Assembly (NCBI GenBank): GCA_009746045.1
Contig: RPFO01001543.1
Location: forward strand, 82,501 to 132,729
Origin: Mesostigma viride
Lineage: Eukaryota; Streptophyta; Mesostigmatophyceae; Mesostigmatales; Mesostigmataceae
Reading direction: 5' to 3'
DNA length: 50,229 nt
Made by a program: the position numbers and the translations under genes
In this document: positions 20,575 to 32,500 of the stretch, in pieces
Layout of the letters: each line of letters opens with the position of its first letter
How positions within the stretch are numbered: position 1 is the stretch's first letter
Notes under the pieces: model-generated
What the model saw: the letters and a program-made list of their open reading frames with translations, nothing else
Database searches by the model: none
What the model was told of the DNA's origin: nothing

Positions 20575-20585
20575 CTCTCCGTGAT

Positions 20586-22963
20586 GGCGGGCCATGGCGG
20601 GGCGACCGCACTCTTTGAGGCTGCCGCCGACTTGGCCGCGGGGTCCCTGGCCCCCGCGGCGCGCCCTTGGCTGGCTGGGGCACGCCTCATTGCCCTCCTG
20701 AAAGACGACGCCCCCCCGCCTGCTGGCCGCGTTCGTCCCGTTGCTTGCGGCGAGGTCCTACGCAAGCTGGTGAGTAAGGTCATCTGTCGCCAAAAGGCCC
20801 CCGAGTTTCGCGCCTACTTCTGCCCCAACCGGAGTGATACTGAGGAGTCCGTCGCGGCCCAGCTTGGCGTCGCCACCAACGGGGGCGCAGCGACATCATT
20901 GTGCACACAGTTCAGGCCTACCTAGAGACGCATCCGACCCATGCGGCCATGGCGCTGAAGGTGGATTGCCACAATGCGTTCAATGCTGTCACCATGCAAG
21001 GCTAGCATCTTTGAGGCCGTCGGCGAGGCGTTCCCTGACCTCATCTTGCGTGGACAGCAGCCTGCTACGGCGAACCCACTCAACTCTCCTTCCTCATGGA
21101 GGATTACACATTCGATCGCCGACGTCGCTTCCCGCACGGGAACCCAGCAAGGTGACCCCCTCGGCCCCTTTTACCTGTCTGCCCCGCTGCACAAGGCTCT
21201 CCAAGGTGTCCACGCTTCGCACCTGGATGTCGTGCTCCTCGCCTATATGGACGATATCCATGCCCTTGGCCCGGCCGACGCTGTGGTTGCCGCCCTGGCT
21301 GCCCTTGAAGTGGCCATGGCGGCCATCAACCTTCGGCTCACCCTCCCCAAGTGTGCAGTCTTTTCGCCCCAGGGGGACTGCTCTGGCTTCCCCGCGGCTA
21401 TCCCGGGGGCATTGGCGCGGGCGCGTGGTTTCTCGTGCCTGGGCGTCCCTGTGGGTGACCCTGACTACGTCGATAAGAGGAGCTCCGGGCCACCGTGGAA
21501 CAGCGCACCCATGTCCTCGAGACTTGGGCGCGCCTCAACTGAGGACCCCCAGACCAAAGGGCTCCTCCTGTGGTTTTGCGCCCACCCGCGGGTGGTTCAC
21601 TGGCTCCGGGGCGCTCCCCCACACTTGGTGCGGCTTGCCGCGGAAGGCCATGACGAGCGCATTCAGGCCGCCTTGCAGGTGCTCCTCCCCGGCCCTAGCC
21701 TGCCAGCTCACTCCATGCGCTTGGGCCACCCTCCCCTGCCGCATGGGCGGGTGTGGGCTCACCCGCGCCGCCCGCCTCGCCCCCGCCGCCTTCCCGTTGG
21801 CTCTGTACGTTGCTCAGGCCTGGGCGGAGATCCGCCGGTTGGTCCCCAGCGCCGTCAGCGCCATTCCCGACTTGGTCACCCCACCCCCCTTCCCCTTTGT
21901 GCAGGCTGTGCAGGATTCTTACCTCGGGATCCAGCAGGCTTGCGACCTCGTCCGCCCCGCTCAGGCCGTCCACCGTCTCCTGCCCCGGGGCACGCCCGGC
22001 GTGTCCACTGTCGTCAGTCCTAGTGTCTTCCCTGCCTGCGTTCATGAAAAACAACAAAAGACCTACGCGGCCGGTATACTACACTGTGCCGACTGGATGG
22101 GTCTGCATGCGAGCTTGAACGATCAGGGGAAGGCTTGGCTTCACTCCGTTTCCCTTGAGGGGAGCGTGGGGTCTGCATTCCTGCGCGCCCTCCCTATGAG
22201 CCCTTTGTTCACGCTGGTTCCACCCCGTTACGCCATCGCTCTCCGCCACCAGCTCTTTGCCCCGCAACCTCTCATCACGGCGGGTGCGTCCTGCGGCAGC
22301 TGCGGGCTTGCTCTGGATACTACTGGGACGCACTACATCGCGTGCATGGGTGGCCAGCAGAACCAGAACTGGTTCCTCTATCTCCATACCGCTCTCCTCC
22401 GGGTGGTGTGTGCCATGGTTCGGTCGGTCTTTCCCCACTCCACCATCAGCTGTGAGGACGCGGATGGGCCGGCCGCCCTCTACTCACCCAACCACCGCCC
22501 CGACATTACCATGCTTGACTACGACGGGCAGGGTTGCCACCTGCTCATCGATGTCTCCGTGGCTCGGCCGCTCTCCGGTCGCCACATCCTCCGGGCGGCT
22601 GTGGATGCCGACGCTGCTGCCGTTGTGGCTGAGCGCGACAAGTTTGCCTCCTACGGCAATGTGGGGCCCCACCGGGTCATCCCCTTTGTCCTTGAGGAGT
22701 TCGGGGCCATGGGCCCCAAGACAGCGGAGTTTTTCCACGAGTGCTGCCAGCGCCGTGAAGACCGCCTCGACCTCGAGGGTCAGACCGCCCCGTGGTCTGC
22801 CCGCACGTGGTCCTCGTATTGGCGGCAGCACCTGTCACTCGCCCTCACTCGCACCGTGGCTGATGTGTTATTCCGCCGCACCCGGGCCGACTTTATCGAC
22901 CCATGCGGTCTAGATCCCTTCCAGGCCTGCATGGTGGGCCGGCAGCGCTGTTGCTGCGTGTAG
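20586..22963 (+). pseudogene. LINE-A reverse transcriptase and restriction-like endonuclease
   Basis: Three frames share one protein. Residues LKDDAPPP and VRPVACGEVLRKLV (20700-20775) open the RT. After a frameshift near 20893 comes KVDCHNAFNA (motif A). After another near 20990 come GTQQGDPLGP (motif B, about 21140), AYMDDIHALG (motif C, about 21245) and CLGVPVGD. A third shift near 21740 leads to the C-terminal part: CGSCGLALDTTGTHYIAC (CCHC), then HRPDITMLDY and LLIDVSVARP, the PD-D endonuclease core (22490-22560). It ends at 22963. Compared with LINE-B the domains are collinear. Three frameshifts make it non-functional, unless they are assembly indels. Confidence 0.85.
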
Positions 22964-23117
22964 TTTGGTGATGTATAGTTAGTTGTACCTTGTGCAGCTG
23001 GCGTGATCCTTGGATGTCCGTGTCAGATTACTATTAATTTCTTCAGGGTTATTCTCCCAGTTATCGGGTTTTTCCTTATGTTGCATGCCCATCTCACCTC
23101 CGTAATCTATCATTCTC

Positions 23118-23148
23118 AATGAATATATATATATATTAAAAATATAAT
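23118..23148. repeat. AT microsatellite between the two LINE 3' ends
   Basis: ATATATATATATATTAAAAATATAAT lies between the 3' ends of LINE-A (plus) and LINE-B (minus). It may be the fused simple tails of the two elements. Confidence 0.6.
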
Positions 23149-23269
23149 TACTTACAGCAGAGTGAAATCACTCAAACCAAAGCAAACGCCCAGCTATAAA
23201 CCTATATACAGAGCCATGTCAAAGCTCTATACTACGATAAGACCAATGGAAACTCCTAACGGGAGGAAC

Positions 23270-25886
23270 CTAATAGCCCTGCTGCACCGCAAAATCAGCC
23301 CGCGTACGGCGGAGCATGATGTCAGCCATGGCCCGAGTCAGCGCCACCGACAAGCGCTGACGCCAATATGACGTCCAGGTCCGCGCCGACCATGGGGCCC
23401 GCTGGCCCTCCAGGTCCAGCCGGTCCTCCCGGAGCCGGCAACACTCCTTGAAGAAGGCGGAGGTCAGGGGCCCCATGGCCCCAAACTCCTCCAGGACAAA
23501 GGGCACCACACGATGGTGCCCGACGTCGCCGTAGGCCAGGAGCTTGGCCCGCTCCGCCCGGTCCGCCGTGTAACCTGCCGTGAGGGAGGCCCCAGCCACG
23601 TGGCTAAGAGCCAAGGGCCGCGCCACCGAAACGTCGATAAGCAGATGCCGGCCACCCCCCTCAAAGTCCAGCACCACGATGTCAGGCCGGTGGTTGGGGG
23701 AATAGAAGGCAGCGCCATCCGCATCCTCGGACCGGATGTTCGCGTGGGGGAAAACCGACCGAATCATGGCGAGCACCACCGTCAGGAGGACAGTGTGCAA
23801 ATACAAATACCAATTCTGATTCTGTTGGCCCCCCATGCAGGCAAGGTAGTGAGTCCCCGTGGGATCCAGCGGCTGCCCACAGCTACCACAAGGCCGCCCG
23901 GCCGGAACAAGAGGCTGCGGGGCAAATAGCTGGTGCCGGAGCGCCACCGAGTAGTGGCTGGGAGCCAAGGCGAATGGGGGGGCCATGGGAAGAGCACGAA
24001 GGTACGCCGAGCCCACACTCCGCAAGGAAAGCGAGAACAGCCACGCACGTCCCTGGGCGTTGAGGTCCGCGAAAAGAGCAATCCAATCAGCCGTGTGCAG
24101 AATACCCGCGTAGGTTTTCTGGTGTTTATCGATGACGCGAGCAGGGAATGCGGCGGGAGATTGAACGGAGGCGACCGAGGGAGTGCCGCGAGGGAGGTGG
24201 CGCTGTACCGCCTGAGCGGCACGGACGGGAGAACAGGCCTGCTGGATCTCAGCATAGGCCTCCTGGATGGCGGTGACGAAGGGCAAAGGGCTGCTGGGGT
24301 CCAGGAGGTCAGGCGCTGCCGTTGCCAAAAGGGGCAGGAGCCGGCAGCTTTCCGCCCACGACTGAGCGACGGAGCCCAAAAATGCTGCTGGGGCCAGCCG
24401 GGCGGCACGAGTCAGACCGCAGCCACCCATCCGTGCAGGCAGGGAGGCAATGCGAATAGCATGTGGCGGGAGGTCGGGGCCCGGGACCAGCTGCGCCAAG
24501 GCCGACTGGATGCGTTCGTCGTGGCCCTCAGCGGCCAGCCGGACCTGAGCCGGAAGAGCGCCCCGGAGCCAGTGAACGACGCGAGGGTGAGCGCAAACCA
24601 CAGAAGCAGACCCTTGGTCTGCGAATCATGAAGGCGCGCAATCAAGGGCAGTACCTCAGTGCGTGCCTCGAGGGCGGCCCGCAGAGCATCGATGACAAAC
24701 GCGGGGTCGCCAACCGGAACGCCGAGGACATCCAACCCATGGAGGCGCTCGTCCCGGCCCAAGAGCTGGGGCGGAAAGCCGGAGCAATCACCTTGGGGCG
24801 AGTACACCGCGCACTTGGCCAGGGTCAACTGGAGGTTGATGTCGGCCACCGCGGTCTGCAGTGCCAGCAGAGCCGCGGTGGTGTCCGGCACAGGGCCCAG
24901 AAGGTAGATATCATCCAAGTAGGCCTGAATAGCGACCGCCGGGTGGGCAGCATGGACCGCTTGGAGGCAACCCTGGAGGGGGGCGGCAAAGTACAGGGGT
25001 CCCAGGGGGTCCCCTTGCTGGGTGCCCGACCGCGACAGCAGGCCGCCGCGAGTGCCGTCCTCCATGATGTGAACCAGTTGGCCGGGCTGGCCGTAGCACA
25101 CGGCTGTCCAAGCGTACAAGTCCTCGAAGGACTCCATGACGGCCGCAAACATGCTGGCGCGGGACAGACTGTTGAACGCGTTGTGGCAGTCGACCTTGAC
25201 GACAGCGTGGGTGGGGTGGGCCTCGAGGGAGGCCTGCACCGAATGGATGAGGATATCCGCCCCGCCTGGAGTCGTCACCCCCAGCTGGGCCGCCACCGAG
25301 GTCTCACCCGCTGCGAGGGGCGGGCAGAAAAAGGCACGGAGCTCGGGCGCCTTTTGGCGGCAGATCACTTTGCCCACGAGCTTGCGGAGCACCTCACCGC
25401 AGGCGATCGGGCGCACCTTGCCCTCGGGGGGGGCAAGACACCCTTGAGCAGAGCGAGGAGGCGAGCGCCCGCTAACCACTCGCGCGCAGCGGGAGGAACG
25501 CGACCAGCCGCCAGGTCAATGAGGGTATCAAAGAGAATGTCCTCGCCCCCATGCCCCACCAGGACCTCCAAGTGTTCGTAGCGCCAGCCCGACGGCCCGG
25601 TAGAGGAAGCCCGCGGGACCGCACGCATCACCTCCAGGAAGCAGTCGCGGTCCAGCCGGAGGGGGGCCGGCAGGGGGTCCGGCACGGGCAGCTGGAATCC
25701 GGGCTCCGCAGGGTGAAGAGCCTCCAAGGCCGCCAGGGTAGCCGCATTGGCGGGGGCCAGCTTGGCCATTTCCAAGCGGGTCATGGCCCGGCTGAGCTGC
25801 CCCTCGCGGACGAGGCGGATGACGTCGGCGGCCACCCGCTCGAAGTTGACCTCCCCCGACAGCCGGGCCGTGCGCGGGGGTGGCAC
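23270..25886 (-). pseudogene. LINE-B: related non-LTR element, 5'-truncated, frameshifted
   Basis: Reads leftward. The N-terminal segment (25886 to about 25440) has FERVAADVIRLVREGQLSRA and SSTGPSGWRYEHLEVLVGHG. The RT frame (about 25479-24412) has VRPIACGEVLRKLVGKVICR, KVDCHNAFNSLSR (motif A), GTQQGDPLGP (motif B) and AYLDDIYLLG (motif C). The last frame (24601-23270) has CGSCGQPLDPTGTHYLAC, HRPDIVVLDF and LLIDVSVARP, the CCHC plus PD-D endonuclease. Frame changes fall at about 25440, next to a run of G, and at about 24570. The zinc-finger part present in LINE-A is missing at the 5' end, as is usual for LINE truncation. It is similar to LINE-A throughout, so both belong to one family. Confidence 0.87.
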
Positions 25887-25964
25887 GCCAAACAGCCCCT
25901 CCCAGTACTTATATATAGAATGACACGCAAGTACTTACTTTTATCAAGGAGACAACCAGCGCAG

Positions 25965-26370
25965 GCCAGAAATCGGGAGAATCCGGACCATGGTAGCTCG
26001 AGCCTGCCGTTATCTTGTCCGTGTTTTCGAGTCGTTCAGGATGATGAATATGAATGGAGATGGAAATGTGTAGCCTTGTGCATTGAAATTATGGCTGGCT
26101 TACGTGTAGAGCGACTAGATGACCTAGACGAAGGGGCCGGAAACAGCTTGCTTGATCAGGGCGTGTGTTTCGAGCCTAACAGGCCCGGAGTGTCTAGTGG
26201 TGAGCACCATTGCTGCGATCGCTCTCCCACCATTTACGAGGAAATACCCGCAAATGGAAAGCCACTGAAAAGGTCTAGCTAGTCAGTCATTACGTTAGCC
26301 ATGCCATGATTCCAAACGTCCAAGCACTGCACACGGTGCAAAGGCAAAAATCCGGAGGACAGCACTTTTA
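25965..26370 (+). repeat. Dispersed repeat of about 400 bp, copy 1
   Basis: From GCAGGCCAGAAATC through to GCAAAAATCCGGAGGAC this stretch matches, with scattered differences, the reverse complement of 47225-47650. Shared landmarks include GATGATGAATATGAATGGAG, GATGACCTAGACG and CACACGGTGCAAAGGC. There is no coding sequence I recognise. A 33-bp lead-in (25942-25974) also occurs at 8653-8685. Confidence 0.85.
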
Positions 26371-26524
26371 TGGACACAATCTCTTGGCATCTTCTAGGCA
26401 TCGGCACTCCGACCATCATTAGCCTCAGGTCTGACCAAGACCATTGTCATGCCCATGACCCTATGCACGCAGTTAATGGATCAGTAAATCTTGGAGGCAG
26501 TTATGAAACTGCTAGACTCCCTGG

Positions 26525-29500
26525 CTATACTTCAATACCAAGAGATGGGGATGTCGGTAGCCGGGCGGTCAGCACCTCCACGCCAGTGTCCGTTACCTGC
26601 ACACGGAAACAGAAAGAGGAATAAGAAATAAGCCGCATACAAGGTACTCACATGCCGCGCATCCAGGGTGCTTATATCGGCAGATGCGACCAGCACATTG
26701 CCATGGTATTCCCCACTGCAGCAGGGCTTGGGGTGGCAATTGGGAGTCAGCGTGTGCCAGGGTGCTCCCCTCGCGTTGCCCACAACCGCCTCAACAGCAT
26801 TACGGCCAAACCAACGCATTGCACCAAAACCGGGCAGGGGCGACACACCTCACCACGTGCCCAGGTGCCCAGGTGTGCAGGCCAGAACGGGCAACCAGCC
26901 TCAGTAGCAAAAAAAATTGTTACCAGTTTTGGTTGGGATTGTAGTAGTACTTCCTTACCAGCTGCATGCCCGCATGCCTGCATGGCTCACCATTTAGCAA
27001 CTAGGCGTAAACATCCTACTCACCAGCAGAGTGTGCTCGAAAGGAGCAACACCAGACCCTATGACCAACATTCTCTGCCACCCATGTTCTCACCAGCAGC
27101 GTGTGTTCGAATTGGGCGCTCATCTTGCCATCGGACGTCACCGCAGTCCACCCGTCGGGCCACGTGACGTCTTTCCACGACCCTGCCCACCAGCCACACA
27201 GCACACAATGTGACGCGCGAGCAAGCTACATCACAGGATGCGGCACACAGGCTTCGACTTTGATGTAACACAACCGGTGATGCACGATGTATAACACAGA
27301 TCGCATTTTCCTGCAGGTTGGCAACATTGCCAGCCAACTTTCCACGTTGGCTACGTGGCCGCTCACACTTACGAAATTCCAATGTGGTGTACCAGAGAAA
27401 CAATGAACAAAAACACAGAGTGGGATTTTTTATGGTTTGTTCCTGTCAAGATAAACGGGTACAAGACTAGCCAACAAAAAAAAAAAGGACCCATTCTAGT
27501 GCAATTTTTCTCTGGTGGCACCGTCGACCAGGGGAGCGAAGAAAGTACAAGAGGGCGCACGAGGAGACGTCGCATGATGCCCGTGCCACGAAGCGAGCGT
27601 ACTAGTAAGATGTGCTGGTGAGCCCCTGGCCGCCGCCTGCCACTTTGCTCTGCTGCGATAACAGATGCATTTAACACGTGGCCTCACAGCCAGCCCATCT
27701 TTCCTTTGGCATGCCCTACATAGTGTCATTGCCTTTTGTCGATGTAACAACACTAACACATTTAACCGACAATAATAAGCCATCATCATGGAGGGTATCT
27801 CGCCATGGTGGGCATGGCATGCCGCAAGGCTACTATCAACTTCTGGTGAGAAAGACTACCAATGGCTACTAAGAAAGATTACAGACTGCGACTACCTCCT
27901 AAAACAGGCACCCTCATTGACTTTGCTGCGTGATACAAGGGATGCGGGGCATGCCCACGTCCAAGGCAACACGACTCGCCTTTCTGCCTCCACATGTCGA
28001 CCAACTAGAGGATAAGCAACATTTGGTAACGAGAGGACAGCCCATGTTTGTTAACCACTAGCACACTTACCGAAACATGTGCATCTATTGTTCTTTATGC
28101 ATGGGCATCCGCCGGGATGGACGAGATGCTTAAGGACACCTTGTCATGCAAGGCATCACTCAGACTTTTGCAGACAGAGTAGTATAAGGATCAAGTTACA
28201 AGAAAGTACTACTATACTACTATAAAGTCAAGTTGTGAAATTCGCCGTACCTGCATTGATCATCGGCTCGATCGTGAACGTCTGCCCGGCCTTCATTGTC
28301 CCGACCGCCTTGTTGGCTGCGCTCCCAAAGGGCCCACACCCACAACACCCACAACACCCACCACGCCCTCACAAGGACGTTTCATAAAATGCCAGTGCCG
28401 GTTAGGTGGACTTCAGAACTCATTAGCATATGTTGGGGTAGAGGTGGGGAAGTTTTTGCAGGCGATAATGGGTCTTCGGAATATAGTTTGTAGCTCGGGA
28501 GTGTGGAAAGAACGTGCAGATGATGTCAGTGACTATTCACACAAAATCCCGCAGCCACCAATCAATGGCTGCCCCGCCTCCAAATTATTGGGCCACCAAG
28601 CAGCCTCTTATCCATCTTGTTTGTATGCCACGACGTAGCAATTGCACCAGTAGTCAAGCTTCAAGCTTCACGCCACCCACATGCCATGTCTACCGTTCTG
28701 CTGCCATCCATGTCAGGCACACGCGGCAGCCACGACCATCGTGACGTCAGCAGGATGATACTTAGTTACGGCGGCACATAACGATTGTAGAAACTTCAAT
28801 GAGCCCAATGACGCAAGTGACCCGCACTCCCTGTTGTGGGTTCACACCAGCTACGACCAACCGCTTGGCCACCTAACTAGTCTCTCCTAACTAGGGTCCT
28901 AACTAAGTCCTAACTAGGTCCTAACTAGGTCCTAACCAGGGTCTGTCTCACGTGACGTACGCGAGTAGTGGGGGATGCTCGGCGCGCAGTGGAACAGGGT
29001 GCCAATGCCGTGGCCGCAGTAGCTCTTCACCTGGGGGCGTGGGGGGCGTCCGTAGAGTTGACACAACGAGGGGGTCAATAGCGCTGTTCACCTTAAGGCA
29101 TGGGGGGTGTCCGTAGAGTTGACACAACGAGGGGGTCAGTAGGGCTGTTCACCTTAAGGCATGGGGGGCGTCCGTAGAGTTGACACAACGAGGGGGTCAA
29201 TAGGGCCGTTCACCTTAAGGCATGGGGGGCCGTCCATAGAGTTGACGCAACGAGGTGGTCAATAGCGCAGCGATAGGGTGGTGCGCCAATGGGGCAGCGA
29301 AACAGGTGTGTGGGCATGTTGTAAGGACCCTATCAGTCACACGGCTGGTGCGTGCATGCCCTCCACAGTGCGTCTGAGCCAAGGTCACAATTGCAGCAAC
29401 GCGGATGGTGCGTGCATGCCCGCCACCAACCATCAACAACATGCCCAGGTCCAGGATGGATGGATGGTGTAAAACCAAAAGCGCTTGAACATCCCAAAAC

Positions 29501-32500
29501 TAGGGAAAAAGAACTAAGCTGATACCAAAAACCACACAAAAGCTTTTCTTTTAATGAAGGGAACAGGTTGCAAGATTTGACCTGCAGGCAACTTGCAAGC
29601 TGTTCGGGCTTACAAGTAAAGAAATTGTGATTGAAGACATTAACGGCTGTCTATGACATGGACACTACAGCTGGAATCGACACGGGGCCACCGGCCAGGA
29701 GGGCACGAAGCGTGGCTTTAGGAGGACTCCAATCGGGGGTGCTGCCCACACTGTAGTCTGACTCAGAAAAAAATCATGGAGAAGTGGTGTTAACACACCT
29801 GCTGTTGCTGATCGGTTAGAGTACGGGATGCCAGGAGATGCCAGGGCATCCAAGGAGCGGTGAAGTGGCATGCCTTTGTGCACCAATCTCGCCACATATA
29901 AAAACTTATGACAGACACCTACACGCCCTGCTGCCGAGCACGGCAGACACGAATCCATGACCAAAGCCGTAACCCATATTGTCTGCATGTTCCAGACCCT
30001 TTTCCATCACTTTTCCATCCTCGGCCGCGCAAGCCTGTCCGGACAGCACCCCGCCTCTACCCTCACGACGTGCACCATCCTTTGCACACAGGCAGCAGGT
30101 GAACGCCATCAAGCAGCCAGCAAAGACTATGCAGGCAGCGGCATGCAACACTCTTTCCCGTCAAGTGCTTCGCGTCCCACATTCCTCTGCGGCCATCGAG
30201 GGGTCCCGCGAGTCGGTGCTCCGCTACAACCCTGAGCGTGGCCTCCCCACCCATGTGTGTCAACCGTGAGCGTGGCCTCCCCATCCATGGTGTGTCATGC
30301 AGGTAACCCATGGCTGCGGAGCTGCACATCCATCTGAGCCCCCCCCTCCCCACGCGGCTGTCCTACATACCACGCTGGTGCCTTGGGATGCGGCGTGTCG
30401 ACTGATGACGTCGCCCACGTCGCGGAATCGAACGCCCGGGCGCGCTGGTGCCGGTGGACAGTAGTGCAGCAGGATGATAAAGCAGAGAGACAACAGAAGA
30501 ATAGTGAGCAAGAAAGGGTGCACCCATATGTTGCCAACAGTAGAATAGAGAGCAAGAAAGGGTGCACCTATACTACTATGTTGCCAACAGTACAATAGTG
30601 AGCAAGAAAGGGTGCACCGATGTGTCGCCAACAGTAGAATAGTGAGCAAGAAAGGGTGCACCGATGTGTCGCCAACAGTAGAATAGTGAGCAAGAAAGGG
30701 TGCACCGATGTGTCACCAACAGTAGAATAGTGAGCAAGAAAGGGTGCACCGATGTGTCACCAACAGTACTGCAGATGACATGCCGATGTATAGGCAACAG
30801 GATAGATAGGGCCTAGAAAACCACCAACAGTAATTTTGCCACCCATTGATGTTGCCATATTCCCTTGGTTGTGACACCTGAACAGGCGAAAATCGGCAAT
30901 TGGCATTCCTATCTGCACATCATGTTGAATGGTACGTTCACAACAGGGGCCTGATCAGCTTTACCAAATAATACCAATCGGAACGTGCTGTTTGTGGCAA
31001 AGCATCGAATGCCAAGAGCAGCAATGGTGAAAGCAGCAGCGACAATCGGATACATGAACGCCTAGCGTAACGCAAGCTGCACCTAGCCATGAATGCATCC
31101 AGAAAAAAAAAAACAGCGCAATTCTTCTGGACCTCCTGGCTAGCTTCAAAGACCCAACAACCACAAATCCCACGTGCGCAGGGCGAGTTTCCATCCAGTA
31201 GGTCACATGTTTCTTTCCTTTTTTAAAAAGGTGCTTGGTGGAAGCACGAAACTGGCAGGCAACGGCGCAAGGACATGAGAGCAAGAGCAAGAACCGAGCC
31301 TGGACCATAGAGAAGAGCCGAGCAAGCGCGCACCGAGCATGGACCTTACGTGGCAGCTGAGGGCATTCTGCTCATGGAGAGAGCACGGAAAAGAATGCCA
31401 TCTGTTCAGAGCACTGAACAGACAAAGCTAGCACCGCCTGAACACCAGTGGCTAACCACTAAAGCAAGCAAACAAGATGCGTTGTTTCATAAGCCCCAAA
31501 GCTATGTTGCTTCCTTCAAGAGCCCCAGGGCTAACCACCAGCAAGGATGGCGCATGACACTCACGTTGCCTTTGCGCCCTGAAATGAACACGCAGAAAAT
31601 AATCCAGTTCAGTGGCGTAGTGGTGCTCCCAATCCAATAGCAGAAACAATCAGTAAAATGCCAGAGTGGAAGTGGGACCATCATTGGCTGGTGCCCAGAG
31701 GCATGTGTGGCACACAAAAAACCACCACAACTATCTCATTATCAAACTGACTATTCATCACCAAGCTTGCGATGTACCCATTCATACATAGAACATAGGT
31801 ATCCTATTATCATCATAATTGGTAATAATAATACACCAAATAATAATATTTTATTATTTGGTATATCACACACGGATCGTATAGGTATCATTACATACTA
31901 GTAGAATACTGCTATCACCAGGTTTGCAACACACCATGGCCCAGACCTACTAAACTGGGCGCACACACTCCAGTAAATGAAGGGAGCAGACAGGATGTGG
32001 CTGTTTGCCACATTTCGGTGGATTGGGGCCGTGTACAATGGAAGCAAAGAGGGGCGGGCCCACACGTACACATTTCGATGGCTTTTTTAAGGCAGTTGTA
32101 GGCGGAGCGCACGACGTTCTTGGCCTCCTCACTCACGTTGCCGACGCAAAACGTCTCGTTCAGATCCCCTGCGTGGGCAGGCCGTTGGCCAAAAGAGTAT
32201 CATGCGCGATTTGGCGAGTAGACCACGAGAGCGTCAAGCGAGTACCCAGGGCCCAGGACGCACAGAGCAGGACGCATGGAGCAGGACGAAATAGAGCAGG
32301 ACGAATGGAGCAGGACGAATAGAGCAGGACGAATAGAGCAGGACGCACAGAGCAGGACGAAATAGAGCAGGACAAATAGAGCAGGACGCATGGAGCAGGA
32401 CGAAATAGAGCAGGACGAATAGAGCAGGACGAATGAGCAGGACGAAATAGAGCAGGGCGAATAGAGCAGGACCCATGGAGCAGGACGAAATAGAGCAGGA

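Larger units (their letters stand above)
8769..23100 (+). mobile_element. LINE-A: non-LTR retrotransposon with zinc fingers, RT and restriction-like endonuclease, split by three insertions
   Basis: The element is in four pieces: 8769-9182, 18490-19092, 20104-20143 and 20586 to about 23100. The intervening DNA is an LTR retrotransposon, a foldback element and a SINE-like element, each bounded by a duplication of LINE sequence (GGGAC, CCGGC and CTCTCCGTGAT). Joining the pieces on paper restores readable protein, for example SSTGPSGWRYEHL, which LINE-B also has uninterrupted. Intact length would be about 3.6 kb, with one ORF and the order zinc fingers, RT, CCHC, PD-D endonuclease. That order fits the R2/NeSL-like, restriction-like-endonuclease group of LINEs. 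Internal frameshifts show the copy is dead. The 5' limit is approximate. Confidence 0.85.

Noticed and set aside
24463-25581. 372-residue plus-strand open frame
   Set aside because: Antisense shadow of the LINE-B reverse transcriptase.
29906-30000. GYGFGHGF on the minus strand as a MAP1A exon
   Set aside because: It is in the wrong phase and does not match. The true YCGHGIG exon is at 28961-29030 with correct splice sites.
30495-30767. CRISPR-like array
   Set aside because: Units are contiguous 44-bp tandem copies without unique spacers, and no cas genes are present. The context is a eukaryotic intron.
31832-31866. AT-rich inverted repeat (CCAAATAATAATA / TATTATTTGG)
   Set aside because: Short and AT-only inside an intron. 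It could form by chance and has no duplication or element features.
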